DNA of 64,000 bases from Sedimentitalea nanhaiensis DSM 24252 (GTDB lineage: Bacteria; Pseudomonadota; Alphaproteobacteria; Rhodobacterales; Rhodobacteraceae), in the NCBI RefSeq assembly GCF_000473225.1, contig NZ_KI421509.1:1016045-1080044 (forward strand). The letters are read 5' to 3'. Positions 36,683 to 47,137 of the stretch are shown here, piece by piece. The translations under genes and the position numbers were made by a program. The first letter of the stretch is position 1, and every line of letters starts with the position of its first letter. The notes beneath the pieces are model-generated. The model did no database searches. It worked only from the letters and a program-made list of their open reading frames with translations, and was not told where the DNA came from.

Positions 36683-38620
36683 TCACCGTGTTGGCTTGGT
36701 ATGCCGGATCTTGTCCAAAAGGGCATCGAATCGCGCGCGTTCACCGCGATTGATCCGGGCACCATTGTTGCCGGTGTCATACTCAGCCCTGTCCTCGTGT
36801 TCACTTCGGACGGCCCTATTCTGCGCTTGCGCGGCCTGAGAAAGCCGCCAAGTCACAGCCTCGTCGGCCACTCCGCTTATGTCCTCGACCGCGTCTGCAA
36901 TCTCGGCGCTCAGCCCGTGCCGTGCCTTGAGCTTTGCGAGTTCCTCTTCCAGCGTCATACGCGCCAGTTCAACATCGCCAGGATTGCGCACACAGGGGTT
37001 GATTGCCACATGGCGCAGCGCCTGCAGATTTTCAAGGGTCGCGGGACCCATTTGCGTGCAAATAATGTCACGCAACCTCTCGGCATCGGGATGCTGCAGA
37101 ATCAGGTCACGCAATCGCGCGTGGATCGGATCGCTGCATCGCATGGTTTCCAATCCGCTCTCAAACTCACCAATGATTTGCGGTGTCGCGATGGCGACCG
37201 CCAGAATAACCGCCTCGCGCATATGGTCCTGCATCGCCTCATCCGCAGCGACCAGAAACGACGCCCGCGTCCCGGCCAATGGCACCGCTGCCGGTTTGCC
37301 CCCCGGCTTCCACGGCTTGCCCGCACCGCCACGGCGCGGCGAGAAAAGCTCCCACCTCAGGGCCTTGATGGCTTGCCCATAGTGGTTGCGGATCGACGGG
37401 TCCCGGATCAACTTGATCTTTTCGCGCAGTGCCTTGTCCAGCATCGCCTTGCGCTCGGGACTGTCGAACGAACGCCCCTCTGTTTCGCGTCGCCACAGCA
37501 ACTGAACCATGGGCAAAGCCTGATCCAACAGCTTTTGCATCGCCGCCGGCCCCTTGTCGCGGATCAGATCGTCCGGGTCCATCTTTTCGGGCATGATGGC
37601 GAAGCGCAGCGATTGCCCGGCCTCAAGTTGCGGCAACGCAAGATCGATCAACCGCATCGCCGCATTCAGCCCGGCGGTGTCACCGTCCAGCGCAATCACC
37701 GGTTCCGGCGCTATTTGCCACAACATCTGCAACTGGGTTTCCGTGATCGCCGTGCCCAAGGGGGCCACCGCCGCGTCAAACCCGCCAGAGGCCAAGGCGA
37801 TCACGTCCATATAGCCCTCGGCCACGATCAACGGCAGCCCTTTGCCTGCCGCGGCACGAGCCGGGCCGTGGTTGTACAGGCTGCGGCCCTTGTCAAACAG
37901 CTCGGTTTCCGGCGAATTCAGGTACTTGGCCTTGTCCGCAGGATCCATTGCGCGCCCGCCAAAGGCGATGCAGCGTCCGCGCGCATCACGGATCGGAAAC
38001 ATGATCCGGTTGCGGAAAGTGTCATAGGGTCGACCGCCTTTGGTCGACGATTTCGCCAGCCCAGCCGCGACGATCAGATCCTCGGCCACACCCTTGCCAC
38101 GCAAATGGTCCCACAATCCCTTCCAGCTTTCCGGCGCAAAACCGATCTCCCAACGCTCCTGTTGCTGAGCACTCAGCCGTCGGCGGTCCAGATAGGCCCG
38201 GGTTTCGGCCGCCGGACCAGTCCGCAACTGCAAGCGAAAGAACTGCACCGCCTGCTCCATGACCTCGGCCAACTGGCTGCGGCGATCAGATTTTTCCTGG
38301 GCGCGCGGGTCGCGTGCGGGCATCGGCATCCCGGCTTCGCGGGCCAGTATCTCGACCGCCTCCATAAAGCCGACGTTCTCGGTTTCCTGAACGAACGAAA
38401 TGGCATCGCCCTTGGCGTGACAGCCAAAGCAGTAGTAGAACCCCTTGCGGTCATCTACATGAAAGGACGCGGATTTTTCCTGATGGAAGGGGCATGGTGC
38501 CCACATGTCCCCCTTGCCCTGGTTGGATTTGCGCGGATCCCACATGACCTTGCGTCCGACAACCTGTGACAGGCTGGACCGGCTGCGCAATTCATCCAGG
38601 AAACCCGGCGGCAGTGACAT
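36683..38620 (-). CDS. dnaG: DNA primase DnaG
   Basis: A 645-residue primase making RNA primers for replication. The CHC2 zinc ribbon is complete (Cys43, His46, Cys64, Cys67), the TOPRIM metal centre is seen as LIVAEGYMDVIAL and IALDGDTAG, and the C-terminal third is the less conserved helicase-binding part. It is upstream of rpoD with about 110 bases between, as in the macromolecular-synthesis operon. Confidence 0.96.
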   Translation of the reverse strand: MSLPPGFLDELRSRSSLSQVVGRKVMWDPRKSNQGKGDMWAPCPFHQEKSASFHVDDRKGFYYCFGCHAKGDAISFVQETENVGFMEAVEILAREAGMPMPARDPRAQEKSDRRSQLAEVMEQAVQFFRLQLRTGPAAETRAYLDRRRLSAQQQERWEIGFAPESWKGLWDHLRGKGVAEDLIVAAGLAKSSTKGGRPYDTFRNRIMFPIRDARGRCIAFGGRAMDPADKAKYLNSPETELFDKGRSLYNHGPARAAAGKGLPLIVAEGYMDVIALASGGFDAAVAPLGTAITETQLQMLWQIAPEPVIALDGDTAGLNAAMRLIDLALPQLEAGQSLRFAIMPEKMDPDDLIRDKGPAAMQKLLDQALPMVQLLWRRETEGRSFDSPERKAMLDKALREKIKLIRDPSIRNHYGQAIKALRWELFSPRRGGAGKPWKPGGKPAAVPLAGTRASFLVAADEAMQDHMREAVILAVAIATPQIIGEFESGLETMRCSDPIHARLRDLILQHPDAERLRDIICTQMGPATLENLQALRHVAINPCVRNPGDVELARMTLEEELAKLKARHGLSAEIADAVEDISGVADEAVTWRLSQAAQAQNRAVRSEHEDRAEYDTGNNGARINRGERARFDALLDKIRHTKPTR

Positions 38621-38621
38621 A

Positions 38622-38957
38622 TCAGTTCTTCAGGTCTTTCTGCATCTTCTGGATCTGATCCCAGTTCTCGATACACTGTTCACGCAGAACGGCACCCAGA
38701 TCGTTCTTGCGCAGATCGCGCATCTTCTGGCTGTAAACGAATTGAGCCAGTTGCGGGATGGCCGCGCTGTAGTTGTCGGGCCAGACTGGATTGCTGGCGG
38801 CAATCGTCGTCGCCACATCCGCCTCTTTCACCTTGTCCAGCCGCGCCTGCTGGACCGCGCTCATGACCTGGGCCTGATAGCCACAGCTTTGCTCTTTGGT
38901 TTCAGCGGAAAGAACGGGCGTGGCAAGCAGGCAGGCGGCAAGCGCAATACGATACAT
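38622..38957 (-). CDS. small secreted hypothetical protein
   Basis: A 111-residue protein with an N-terminal signal peptide (MYRIALAACLLATPVLSA) and a short mature helical chain with two cysteines (SCGYQAQ and REQCIENW) that could form a disulfide. The ATG at 38957 has GGAGATC upstream. It ends just before dnaG. No family is recognised; a periplasmic location is inferred. Confidence 0.65.
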   Translation of the reverse strand: MYRIALAACLLATPVLSAETKEQSCGYQAQVMSAVQQARLDKVKEADVATTIAASNPVWPDNYSAAIPQLAQFVYSQKMRDLRKNDLGAVLREQCIENWDQIQKMQKDLKN

Positions 38958-38993
38958 CGAGAGATCTCCGGAATCAGTTGGCATTGCCACAGA

Positions 38994-39539
38994 CTACCGG
39001 CGTGCGGCGACACCTTCCATGGCCGTTTTCAAATCGTGAACCAAGGTTGTCGCCATCGAGCGGAAAACCATGATCTGGAACGCCTGATCCCCGACGCGGG
39101 TGATCGACGCCATCATATGCATCAGCTCCGTGCGCGCCGTATGCCCGCGTTTGAATTGCGTGGCGCGCAAATCGATGGGCAGCAGACGCGCAAGTACATC
39201 CACAGCCCCCGCCCCTTCGAGCCGGACAACCGCCCAGGCGTCGCTTTGATCGGTCAGTGCCGCATACCAGGCCAGCGCCTCGTGCGGACTGGGTCCGATC
39301 AGCAGAACCTGTCCACGACCGAACCAGATCGCCCGTATACCGGCCCTGCCAGTTGTGCGGTTGGCCGCTGGCATCGCCATGCCATGCGCCGCAATCAGCG
39401 CCTCGGACAGGGCCGCCTCCTGGCCCTTAAAGGGCATGATCGATGTCAGGACCCCGGCATCGGTTTCGCTCAGCGTCGTAGTCCCGATTTCCAGCGGCAA
39501 CAAACCCTGACAGGGTGGTCTTGCAATCAGTTCAGCCAC
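38994..39539 (-). CDS. soxG: sarcosine oxidase gamma subunit
   Basis: A 181-residue SoxG-type subunit of heterotetrameric sarcosine oxidase. The opening VAELIARPPCQGLLPLEIG and the later LIGPSPHEALAWY fit the family. The GTG at 39539 has GGAGAG seven bases upstream; an ATG at 39554 is the alternative. Both overlap the end of soxA. It is last in the soxBDAG operon. Confidence 0.83.
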   Translation of the reverse strand: MAELIARPPCQGLLPLEIGTTTLSETDAGVLTSIMPFKGQEAALSEALIAAHGMAMPAANRTTGRAGIRAIWFGRGQVLLIGPSPHEALAWYAALTDQSDAWAVVRLEGAGAVDVLARLLPIDLRATQFKRGHTARTELMHMMASITRVGDQAFQIMVFRSMATTLVHDLKTAMEGVAARR

Positions 39540-42465
39540 GGGCACGCTCTCCATCCGGATCAAAGAACACCGGGTTCACGACTTCGCACAGCGCGTCCAG
39601 ATCGCGCAGATGATCCACCATGCGCACCTTTTGACCATGCCGCGCCCGTCCATTTTTCAAAAACCCCAGCGCCAGCATGTGCCCCATGGTTGGCGAATAC
39701 GCCACCGAGGTGACATAGCCCTGGTCGTTCACCCGCACCGGATCATCATCCGCGTTGAACAGATGCGCCCCCGCGGTCAACTGTTTGACCGCCCCAACCG
39801 GGTTCAGCCCGATCAGCTGTTCCCGATCCGCCCCGCTCAGCCCGTCGCGTTCGCTCATGGTCTTGCCGATACAGTCCTTTTTTGAGGACACCATACGCTC
39901 CATTCCGATGTCAAAGGCCGTAACGCGCCCGTGAATTTCCGCGTGGGTGATGAACCCTTTTTCAATCCGCATAACGTTCAGCGCCTCCATTCCGTAGGCA
40001 CCGCCGCCCAAGGTATCGGCCCGGGCCAGAAGGGTTCGAAACAGGCTGTCGCCGTACCGGGATGGAACCGCAAGTTCATAGGCATGTTCGCCCGAGAACG
40101 AGATGCGGAACAACCTTCCCCGCACCCCCATCACCTGAACTGGACCACACGCCATAAAAGGCCACTCCGCATCCGTCAGGTCGGCATCAAACAATCCGTT
40201 CAACAGCTCACGCGATTTCGGCCCCGCTATCGCGAACTGCGCCCATTGCTCTGTGACCGATACCATTGCCACATCCAGATCCGGACGCAGACCTTGATGA
40301 ACAAAATCCAAGTGGCGCATCACCTGCCCCGCCGCTGCTGTCGTTGTGGTCATCAGGAAATGATGCGCGCCCAGCCGCGCCGTGGTGCCATCGTCCATCA
40401 CATGCCCGTCTTCGCGCAGCATCAGCCCGTACCGTGCCCGCCCGATCTTCAGGGTGCTGAAGGTGTTGGTATAGACAAAATCCAGAAATTCAGCCGCATC
40501 CGGTCCCTGAATATCGATCTTGCCCAATGTCGAGACATCGCAGACCCCGACCGTATGGCGCACCATGTCGACTTCGCGGTCGCAGGATTGCCGCCAGGTG
40601 GTCTCGCCCGGGACGGGAAAATAACTGGGGCGATACCACAACCCTGCTTCGATCATCGGTGCCTTGCGCTCGACGCTGGCAGCGTGACTGGTGGTAAAAC
40701 GTTCGGGTGCAAACCCCTTGCCCTGCGCGCCCGCGCCCATCGCCGCAATCGCCACCGGGCTGAATGGAGGCCGAAAGGTGGTGGTGCCGGTGTCCGGGAT
40801 CGCGCGCCCCGTCACATCCGCCAGGATCGCCAGCGCGGCCACGTTCGAATTCTTGCCCTGATCGGTGGCCATCCCTTGCGTCGTATAGCGCTTCATATGC
40901 TCAACCGAGCGAAAGTTCTCGACCGCCGCCTGCTTGACGTCTTTGACGCAGACGTCGTTCTGAAAATCCAGCCATGCGCGCCCGCGCCCCGGGACCGCCC
41001 AAAGCGGCGCAATGGCATAGGGGGCATCTTCGGCGTCGGGGATCTGTGTCTTGGGCGCGCTTTTGCCCAGCGCTTCCAGAGCCGCAACTGCCGCCGCCGC
41101 GCCTTCACGCAGGCAACGGTCGGTCGAAAACGCACCGCTACAGGCCCCGGCCACACCCATGCCGGGAACCCCGCTTGGGCTGGGCACAAAGGCAAGAATA
41201 TCGTCGCACCAAACCGGACGGCTGTTCAGATGGCAAGTCAGATGGACCGTCGGGTTCCAACCGCCTGAAATGGCCAGGCAATCGGTGGCCAGCTTGTCTT
41301 CGCCACTGACGCTGCGGATCGTGATGCTTTCAAGCCCGCGACGCCCGGTCGTGTCGCTGACCATTGCCCCCTTGTACACGGGAAATCCCGTGGCGTCCGG
41401 CGCATTATGGCGACTGTCGATCAATCCGGCCACATGCACCCCGGCGGCCAGCAGATCGCGCGCCGTGCGATGGGCATCGTCATTGTTGCCAAACACGGCT
41501 ACCTTTTGCCCCGGCACCACACCCCAGCGGTTCAGATAGGCGCGCACGGCCCCGGCCGTCATGATGCCGGGCCGGTCGTTGTTGCGAAACGCCACCGGGC
41601 GTTCCAACGCACCTGCGGCCAGGACCGAACGTTTCGCCACGATCCGCCAGAACGTTTCCAATGGCAGCCCCGCATGACGCGCCGCCCTGTGATGCCCGAC
41701 CCGTTCCAACGCCGCAAACGTGCCGCCATCATATGCACCGGTCACAGTTGTACGTGACATCAGCCGCACATTATCCATTGCGCTCAGTTCCGACAGCACC
41801 CTGTCGACCCAGATCACGCCCGGCACGCCATCAATCTCGCAGTTCTCGGCCAACAACCGCCCGCCCATGCGGCTGTCCTCGTCGACGAGGATCACATCTG
41901 CCCCGGCGCGCGCGGCAACCAGGGCCGCCATCACCCCCGCAGGCCCGGCCCCGATCACCAGCAGATCGCAAAACGCATACGCACGCTCATACTTGTCAGG
42001 ATTGCTTTCACCCGACAGCGCCCCCAGACCGGCTGCCCGGCGAATAATCGGTTCGTACAGTTTTTCCCAAAATTGTGACGGCCACATGAAAGTCTTGTAA
42101 TAAAATCCCGCACCCAGAAAAGGTGCGGCCAGATCGTTCGCCGCCATCAGATCCATGGACAGCGAAGGCCAGCGGTTCTGGCTCTTCGCCTCCAACCCGG
42201 TATAGATCTCCTGCACCGTGGCCCGCACATTGGGCTCGGCGGCTGCACCGTTGCCGACGGTCACCAGCGCATTGGGCTCTTCGCTGCCCGATGTCAGAAC
42301 CCCGCGCGGACGGTGATATTTGAACGACCTCCCTACCAGCCGCACGTCATTTGCCAGCAACGCCGATGCCAGCGTATCCCCGGCAAACCCGTCATATCCG
42401 ACCCCGTCAAATACAAACCGCACCGGTTTGCTCCGGTCGATCAGCCCTTTGCCCGCAATTCTCAT
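39532..42465 (-). CDS. soxA: sarcosine oxidase alpha subunit
   Basis: A 977-residue subunit. The N-terminal domain (FVFDGVGYDGFAGDTLASAL) has the ferredoxin-like fold of SoxA, followed by a dinucleotide-binding module (DLLVIGAGPAGVMAALVAARAG), and the C-terminal 400 residues are a glycine-cleavage T-like folate domain (from about GLWYRPSYFPV). With SoxB, SoxD and SoxG it demethylates sarcosine to glycine, passing the one-carbon unit to tetrahydrofolate. The ATG at 42465 overlaps soxD by four bases. Confidence 0.95.
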   Translation of the reverse strand: MRIAGKGLIDRSKPVRFVFDGVGYDGFAGDTLASALLANDVRLVGRSFKYHRPRGVLTSGSEEPNALVTVGNGAAAEPNVRATVQEIYTGLEAKSQNRWPSLSMDLMAANDLAAPFLGAGFYYKTFMWPSQFWEKLYEPIIRRAAGLGALSGESNPDKYERAYAFCDLLVIGAGPAGVMAALVAARAGADVILVDEDSRMGGRLLAENCEIDGVPGVIWVDRVLSELSAMDNVRLMSRTTVTGAYDGGTFAALERVGHHRAARHAGLPLETFWRIVAKRSVLAAGALERPVAFRNNDRPGIMTAGAVRAYLNRWGVVPGQKVAVFGNNDDAHRTARDLLAAGVHVAGLIDSRHNAPDATGFPVYKGAMVSDTTGRRGLESITIRSVSGEDKLATDCLAISGGWNPTVHLTCHLNSRPVWCDDILAFVPSPSGVPGMGVAGACSGAFSTDRCLREGAAAAVAALEALGKSAPKTQIPDAEDAPYAIAPLWAVPGRGRAWLDFQNDVCVKDVKQAAVENFRSVEHMKRYTTQGMATDQGKNSNVAALAILADVTGRAIPDTGTTTFRPPFSPVAIAAMGAGAQGKGFAPERFTTSHAASVERKAPMIEAGLWYRPSYFPVPGETTWRQSCDREVDMVRHTVGVCDVSTLGKIDIQGPDAAEFLDFVYTNTFSTLKIGRARYGLMLREDGHVMDDGTTARLGAHHFLMTTTTAAAGQVMRHLDFVHQGLRPDLDVAMVSVTEQWAQFAIAGPKSRELLNGLFDADLTDAEWPFMACGPVQVMGVRGRLFRISFSGEHAYELAVPSRYGDSLFRTLLARADTLGGGAYGMEALNVMRIEKGFITHAEIHGRVTAFDIGMERMVSSKKDCIGKTMSERDGLSGADREQLIGLNPVGAVKQLTAGAHLFNADDDPVRVNDQGYVTSVAYSPTMGHMLALGFLKNGRARHGQKVRMVDHLRDLDALCEVVNPVFFDPDGERARG

Positions 42466-42737
42466 ATGCTGACCTCCGACTTGGTGTCGCAGGCCAGCGT
42501 ACAGTCCAATATCTCGTGCGTTACCGTATTGCGCGTCACGACGATCCAGGAACTGCATCCGCTTTCATGATACCAAAGGTCCTTCGTCACGCCCGCCGGG
42601 TTGTCGCGCAGATGTACATATGCATCCCACGCCTCTTCTCCCGCATCCGCCACGGGCCGCTCCAAAGCCACTGCCGCACCCTGATAATAAAACTCGCGCC
42701 GATCCCGCTCGCCGCAGAATGGACAGGTGATTCTCAT
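42462..42737 (-). CDS. soxD: sarcosine oxidase delta subunit
   Basis: A 91-residue zinc-binding subunit. CPFCGERDRREF supplies Cys5 and Cys8, and YHESGCSSW supplies His57 and Cys61, the SoxD metal site. It lies between soxB and soxA in the standard order and overlaps soxA by ATGA. Confidence 0.94.
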   Translation of the reverse strand: MRITCPFCGERDRREFYYQGAAVALERPVADAGEEAWDAYVHLRDNPAGVTKDLWYHESGCSSWIVVTRNTVTHEILDCTLACDTKSEVSI

Positions 42738-42805
42738 TGCGCTCGTCCCATCTTTCTCTTGCCAAAAATATCCCCGCCGGAGGCTCCCATCCTGCCCTCC
42801 TGCGC

Positions 42806-44059
42806 CTAATGCAGATTGTGTTGCGCGCCGGTGCCCTCTTCGTCCAGCAACCTGCGCCCGGTGCGGAACCGGTCCAGCCGAAAACCGGCCGCCGCGCCAT
42901 GAAACCGACCTGTGGCCATCAGATGCGCAAAACAATTTCCCGAGGCCGGCACCGCCTTAAACCCGCCATAACACCAGCCGCAATTCAGATAGAGCCCGTC
43001 GACACCGGTCTTGTCGATGATGGGCGATCCATCCGGCGTCATATCCATAATTCCGCCCCAACTGCGCAGGACCTTGGCCTTACCGATCATCGGCATCAAC
43101 GTCATGCCCGCCTCCATCACATGCTCGACCATCGGCAAGTTGCCGCGCTGTGCATATGAGGCATAGAAATCAAGGTCGCCGCCAAAGACCAGACCGCCCT
43201 TGTCGGACTGGCTGATATAGAAATGCCCCATGCCAAAGCTGACCACATGATCGATCGCCGGCTTCAGCCCCTCGGTGACAAACGCCTGCAACACATGGCT
43301 TTCGATCGGCAGACGCATCCCGGCCATTGCCGCCACCTGCCCCGAGCGGCCCGCGACCACGATGCCCACCTTCTTGGCGCGGATTGCACCGCGCGTGGTC
43401 TGCACGCCCTTGACTGTCCCGTTTTCGATATCGATGCCGGTGACCTCGCAATTCTGGATGATATCCACGCCACGCTGATCCGCGCCGCGCGCATAGCCCC
43501 AGGCCACCGCGTCATGACGTGCGGTGCCGCCGCGCGGATGCAAAAGCCCGCCATAAATCGGAAACCGCGTGTTGTCGAAATCGAGATAGGGCAAATGTTT
43601 GCGCACCCCCTCACGATCCAGCAGCACCGCATCATCGCCCTGATTGATCATTGCATTGCCACGCCGTGCAAAGGCATCGCGCTGCCCGTCCGAATGGAAC
43701 AGGTTGATCAACCCGCGCTGTGAATGCATTACATTGTAGTTCAGGTCGGCTTCCAGCCCTTCCCACAGCTTCAGCGAATGGGAATAGAACTCGGAATTGC
43801 CTTGCAGAAAATAGTTCGCGCGCACGATGGTCGTGTTACGCCCGACATTTCCGCCACCGATATAGCCCTTTTCAAGCACGGCAATATTGGTCAGCCCGTA
43901 CTCTCGCGCCAGGTAATAGGCCGTGCTCAGCCCGTGGCCACCGCCACCGATGATAACGATGCCATACTCGGCCTTTGGTGCCGGGTCGCGCCAATGATGT
44001 GCCCAGCCCCGGTTGCCGGTCAGCCCCTCCTTCAGTACGCGCAGACCAGTAAACCGCAT
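42806..44059 (-). CDS. soxB: sarcosine oxidase beta subunit
   Basis: A 417-residue flavoprotein that oxidises sarcosine. The FAD motif IIGGGGHG is at residues 36-43, and the HPRGGTARHDAVAWGYAR stretch holds the likely covalent-flavin His174. The C-terminal LYLNCGWCYGGFKAVPASG is diagnostic. It is first gene of the leftward soxBDAG operon; the common glyA neighbour is not present. Confidence 0.95.
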   Translation of the reverse strand: MRFTGLRVLKEGLTGNRGWAHHWRDPAPKAEYGIVIIGGGGHGLSTAYYLAREYGLTNIAVLEKGYIGGGNVGRNTTIVRANYFLQGNSEFYSHSLKLWEGLEADLNYNVMHSQRGLINLFHSDGQRDAFARRGNAMINQGDDAVLLDREGVRKHLPYLDFDNTRFPIYGGLLHPRGGTARHDAVAWGYARGADQRGVDIIQNCEVTGIDIENGTVKGVQTTRGAIRAKKVGIVVAGRSGQVAAMAGMRLPIESHVLQAFVTEGLKPAIDHVVSFGMGHFYISQSDKGGLVFGGDLDFYASYAQRGNLPMVEHVMEAGMTLMPMIGKAKVLRSWGGIMDMTPDGSPIIDKTGVDGLYLNCGWCYGGFKAVPASGNCFAHLMATGRFHGAAAGFRLDRFRTGRRLLDEEGTGAQHNLH

Positions 44060-44204
44060 ATCTCACCCCGCAATTGAACGGGGCGATCAAAGCAACTCCG
44101 GCTGCCAGTGGCAATGGCGTTTGAACGCTGCCAGACCGTTTTTGGATAGAAGACTCATCTCCTATGCGGGGATGACCAGCACCGTTTTTGACCACCGAAC
44201 CTGG

Positions 44205-45155
44205 TCAGGCCTGTCCCAGCCTTTCCAATCGGGCCGCGCGCAGACGGGCAAAATCGTCCCCCGCGTGATAACTGGACCGGGTCAAGGGCGTCGCTGACAC
44301 CATAAGGAACCCCTTGCCGAATGCAGCCTTTTCATAGGCGGCGAATTCTTCGGGCGTCACAAACCGGTCGACCCGGTGATGTTTCGGCGTCGGCTGCAGA
44401 TACTGACCGATGGTCAGGAAATCCACATCTGCGGCGCGCATGTCGTCCATCACCTGTTTCACGGCTTGTGCATCTTCGCCCAGCCCCACCATGATGCCGG
44501 ATTTGGTAAACATCGACGGGTCCATTTCCTTGACCCGCTGCAAAAGGCGCAGACTGTGGAAATAGCGCGCGCCGGGGCGCACGGTGGGATATAGGCCCGG
44601 CACGGTTTCAAGGTTGTGATTGAACACATCGGGGCGCGCTTCGATCACGGCTTCCAGCACCGCAGGCGCACATTTCAGAAAATCCGGTGTCAGGATCTCA
44701 ATGGTCGTCTTGGGACTGCGGTGGCGCACGGCGCGAATGGTCTGGGCAAAATGTTCCGCCCCGCCATCCTCCAGATCGTCGCGATCCACGGAAGTGATCA
44801 CAACATGGTTCAGCCCCAGTTTTTCGACCGCATGGGCTACCCGCCCCGGCTCGAACGCATCCAGCGTATCGGGGCGCCCGGTCGCGATGTTACAAAATGT
44901 ACAGCCACGGGTACAGATGTCGCCCATGATCATCATGGTTGCGTGGCCCTGACTCCAGCATTCGCCAACGTTCGGGCAACCGGCCTCTTCGCAGACCGTC
45001 ACCAGATTATTGTCCCGCATGATCTTGCGGGTGTCGGCATACCCCTGCCCGCCCGGTGCCTTGACGCGGATCCAGGCCGGTTTCTTGGGCTGCGCATTAT
45101 CGGGCCGGTGGGCCTTTTCCGGGTGGCGCTGCTCGGGAATTTTCAAATCTCGCAT
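44205..45155 (-). CDS. lipA: lipoyl synthase
   Basis: A 316-residue radical-SAM enzyme inserting sulfur into octanoyl groups on lipoyl domains. The auxiliary cluster motif [12 protein letters not shown] and the radical-SAM CTRGCTFCN are both complete. The ATG at 45155 is the family start; the longer frame to 45212 is not needed. It is monocistronic here, between soxB and the peroxiredoxin. Confidence 0.96.
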   Translation of the reverse strand: MRDLKIPEQRHPEKAHRPDNAQPKKPAWIRVKAPGGQGYADTRKIMRDNNLVTVCEEAGCPNVGECWSQGHATMMIMGDICTRGCTFCNIATGRPDTLDAFEPGRVAHAVEKLGLNHVVITSVDRDDLEDGGAEHFAQTIRAVRHRSPKTTIEILTPDFLKCAPAVLEAVIEARPDVFNHNLETVPGLYPTVRPGARYFHSLRLLQRVKEMDPSMFTKSGIMVGLGEDAQAVKQVMDDMRAADVDFLTIGQYLQPTPKHHRVDRFVTPEEFAAYEKAAFGKGFLMVSATPLTRSSYHAGDDFARLRAARLERLGQA

Positions 45156-45421
45156 GGTCACAGCCCCTGGCAATTGGATCGATGGCGTTCCTCTAATATA
45201 ACCCGGCGTCACGAGAACCGCCAGCGACGCATGGCCGCTATGCGGAATACATGCTGCATGTGCAAATATTTTCGGATTCTATACCCTGGTAATCCAGGCG
45301 CAAGCATTTGACCCTGCAACAATATCAATCGCTTTGCAGCTGCGGCATTTCGGTGGTTGAAGCGGCCCATGATTGACCCTAAATCGACATCAAACCGCAT
45401 CTGAACAAATAGGAGTTCGAT

Positions 45422-45970
45422 ATGAAAGCTGGCGTAAAGCTGCCCCAAGTGACTTTTCACACCCGTGTGCGCGACGAAGCCGTAGGGGGCCCCAACCCGT
45501 TCCGGTGGCAAGATATGACAACTGCAGATTTCTTTGCCGGCAAACGGGTCGTCCTGTTCTCGCTGCCAGGTGCATTTACCCCAACGTGCTCGACCTACCA
45601 GCTGCCCGGCTTTGAAAACGGATTTGCGGATTTCGCTGAGCAGGGAATCGACTCGATCTATTGCATGTCGGTGAACGACAGCTTCGTCATGAACAAATGG
45701 GCCGAAGCACAAGACCTGAAAAACGTCACCGTGATTCCCGACGGGTCGGGCGAGTTCACGCGCAAAATGGGCATGCTGGTGGCCAAGGACAATCTTGGCT
45801 TTGGCATGCGCAGCTGGCGTTATGCCGCCATTATCAACGACGGAGTCGTCGAAGCCTGGTTCGAAGAGCCCGGCATGAGCGACAACCATCCCGAAGATCC
45901 CTATGGTGTGTCCTCGCCCGAAACCGTCCTGGCCTATCTGGTGAACCACAAGGCCGATGTCGCGGCCTGA
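45422..45970 (+). CDS. peroxiredoxin (Prx5 type)
   Basis: A 182-residue thioredoxin-fold peroxidase reducing hydrogen peroxide and organic peroxides. The active-site motif PGAFTPTCS has peroxidatic Cys56 with Pro49 and Thr53. AGGAG lies nine bases upstream of the ATG. It is followed directly by an intrinsic terminator, so it is probably transcribed alone. Confidence 0.92.
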   Translation: MKAGVKLPQVTFHTRVRDEAVGGPNPFRWQDMTTADFFAGKRVVLFSLPGAFTPTCSTYQLPGFENGFADFAEQGIDSIYCMSVNDSFVMNKWAEAQDLKNVTVIPDGSGEFTRKMGMLVAKDNLGFGMRSWRYAAIINDGVVEAWFEEPGMSDNHPEDPYGVSSPETVLAYLVNHKADVAA

Positions 45971-45999
45971 ACATCGTCACATCGAACAGCATCGGATCA

Positions 46000-46023
46000 G
46001 GCTCGCCCCAGGCGGGCCTTTTT
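46000..46023 (+). terminator. intrinsic terminator of the peroxiredoxin gene
   Basis: GGCTCGC (46000-46006) pairs with GCGGGCC (46012-46018), with one G-U pair, and is followed by five T residues, 30 bases after the stop codon. Confidence 0.85.
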
Positions 46024-46193
46024 CATGCCTGACAGATCATTTCCCCCGCCCAGATCGGTGGCCGGCGGTGTGGTTTGTTCGACTTGTGTGAACCAGGCAC
46101 TTGCCCGAACATTCTTTCTGCGTTGATAATGGCTTGGTAAGTTCACGGTGCGTTCTGCTGGACGTTCCCCGCAATCGGATGAAAGGTGTCGGC

Positions 46194-47117
46194 ATGGCCA
46201 AGGCTTGGGATGATTTTCGCAAGGAATACGACGACAAAACCCTGAAGGGCATGGAGAATGCCGTAGGCGAAATTGCAAAGATCAAGCAGGACGCGCTCAA
46301 GTTTCTGAAAGAAGCCTGGGCAAAAGAAGATCTTCTGGCCGAAACCATTCCAAAAGCGCGCCTGAAGGGCATCACCGGCAAAAAGGCGGCCGACTTCCGC
46401 GGCGACTCGGATTTCACGGACGCCCTGGGGAAATGGAAAAAGGCGGTTGAGGCCTATCGCAACGAGATCGACGCCCTGCGCGAATACAGCGATGGGGCCA
46501 CCAAGGCCTATGCCGCAATGAAGCGAAAACGCGATGCGGCCGAGAAGGATCTGAAGAAATCCAAGGGCGCCATGAATAGCAAGGAAGAGAAAGAAGCGGT
46601 GACGGCCCTTAAAAAGTCCGGCGCAATTCTGGACGGGCTGAAGAAAACCGGCAGTACCTTTGGTACATTAAAGACGCACGAGGTTTTTTACGCGGCCAAG
46701 CTGAACGCTTCAATCGACGCGATTGTCGCCAATGCGGTCAAGGAATGCGACGGCGATGAACTGCCCGATTTTCTCGAAGAGGACAAACGCGGAAAAACCC
46801 TGAAGTCACTGGATCGCATGAAAAAGAACATCGTCAAATTTGCCAGCGTCGCCAGCAGTCAGGCCGAAGGCGATGGCGACGAAGTCAAGAAGGCCCAGAA
46901 AAGTCTGAAAATGGCAGCCGAACACAAGAACGCTTTGGACGCGTTACACAAAGAGCATCAGACAGCTTTCAAGAAACAGAAGAAAGTCATCAACGCTCAC
47001 AACGACAAGAAGGCGATGCTGGCTGTCATCGACAAGATCGCAAAGACCCACAAGAAATACGTGAAAATCTACGAAGACGCAGAAGACAAGGTTCTGGACG
47101 CGGTCTCGGTCAATTAG
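46194..47117 (+). CDS. lysine-rich coiled-coil protein of unknown function
   Basis: A 307-residue protein composed almost wholly of charged helices, rich in Lys, Ala, Asp and Glu, with no signal peptide or membrane segment (for example KKWKKAVEAYRNEIDALRE-like heptads and repeated KK pairs). The ATG at 46194 has AAAGG eight bases upstream; 46179 is an alternative. It is monocistronic and not recognised as any family. A structural or nucleic-acid-associated role could be guessed from composition only. Confidence 0.7.
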   Translation: MAKAWDDFRKEYDDKTLKGMENAVGEIAKIKQDALKFLKEAWAKEDLLAETIPKARLKGITGKKAADFRGDSDFTDALGKWKKAVEAYRNEIDALREYSDGATKAYAAMKRKRDAAEKDLKKSKGAMNSKEEKEAVTALKKSGAILDGLKKTGSTFGTLKTHEVFYAAKLNASIDAIVANAVKECDGDELPDFLEEDKRGKTLKSLDRMKKNIVKFASVASSQAEGDGDEVKKAQKSLKMAAEHKNALDALHKEHQTAFKKQKKVINAHNDKKAMLAVIDKIAKTHKKYVKIYEDAEDKVLDAVSVN

Positions 47118-47137
47118 GTATTGATCGCCTTGCCGGG

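Noticed and set aside
36701-38569. 622-codon open frame on the plus strand
   Set aside because: Fully antisense to dnaG and without recognisable domains.
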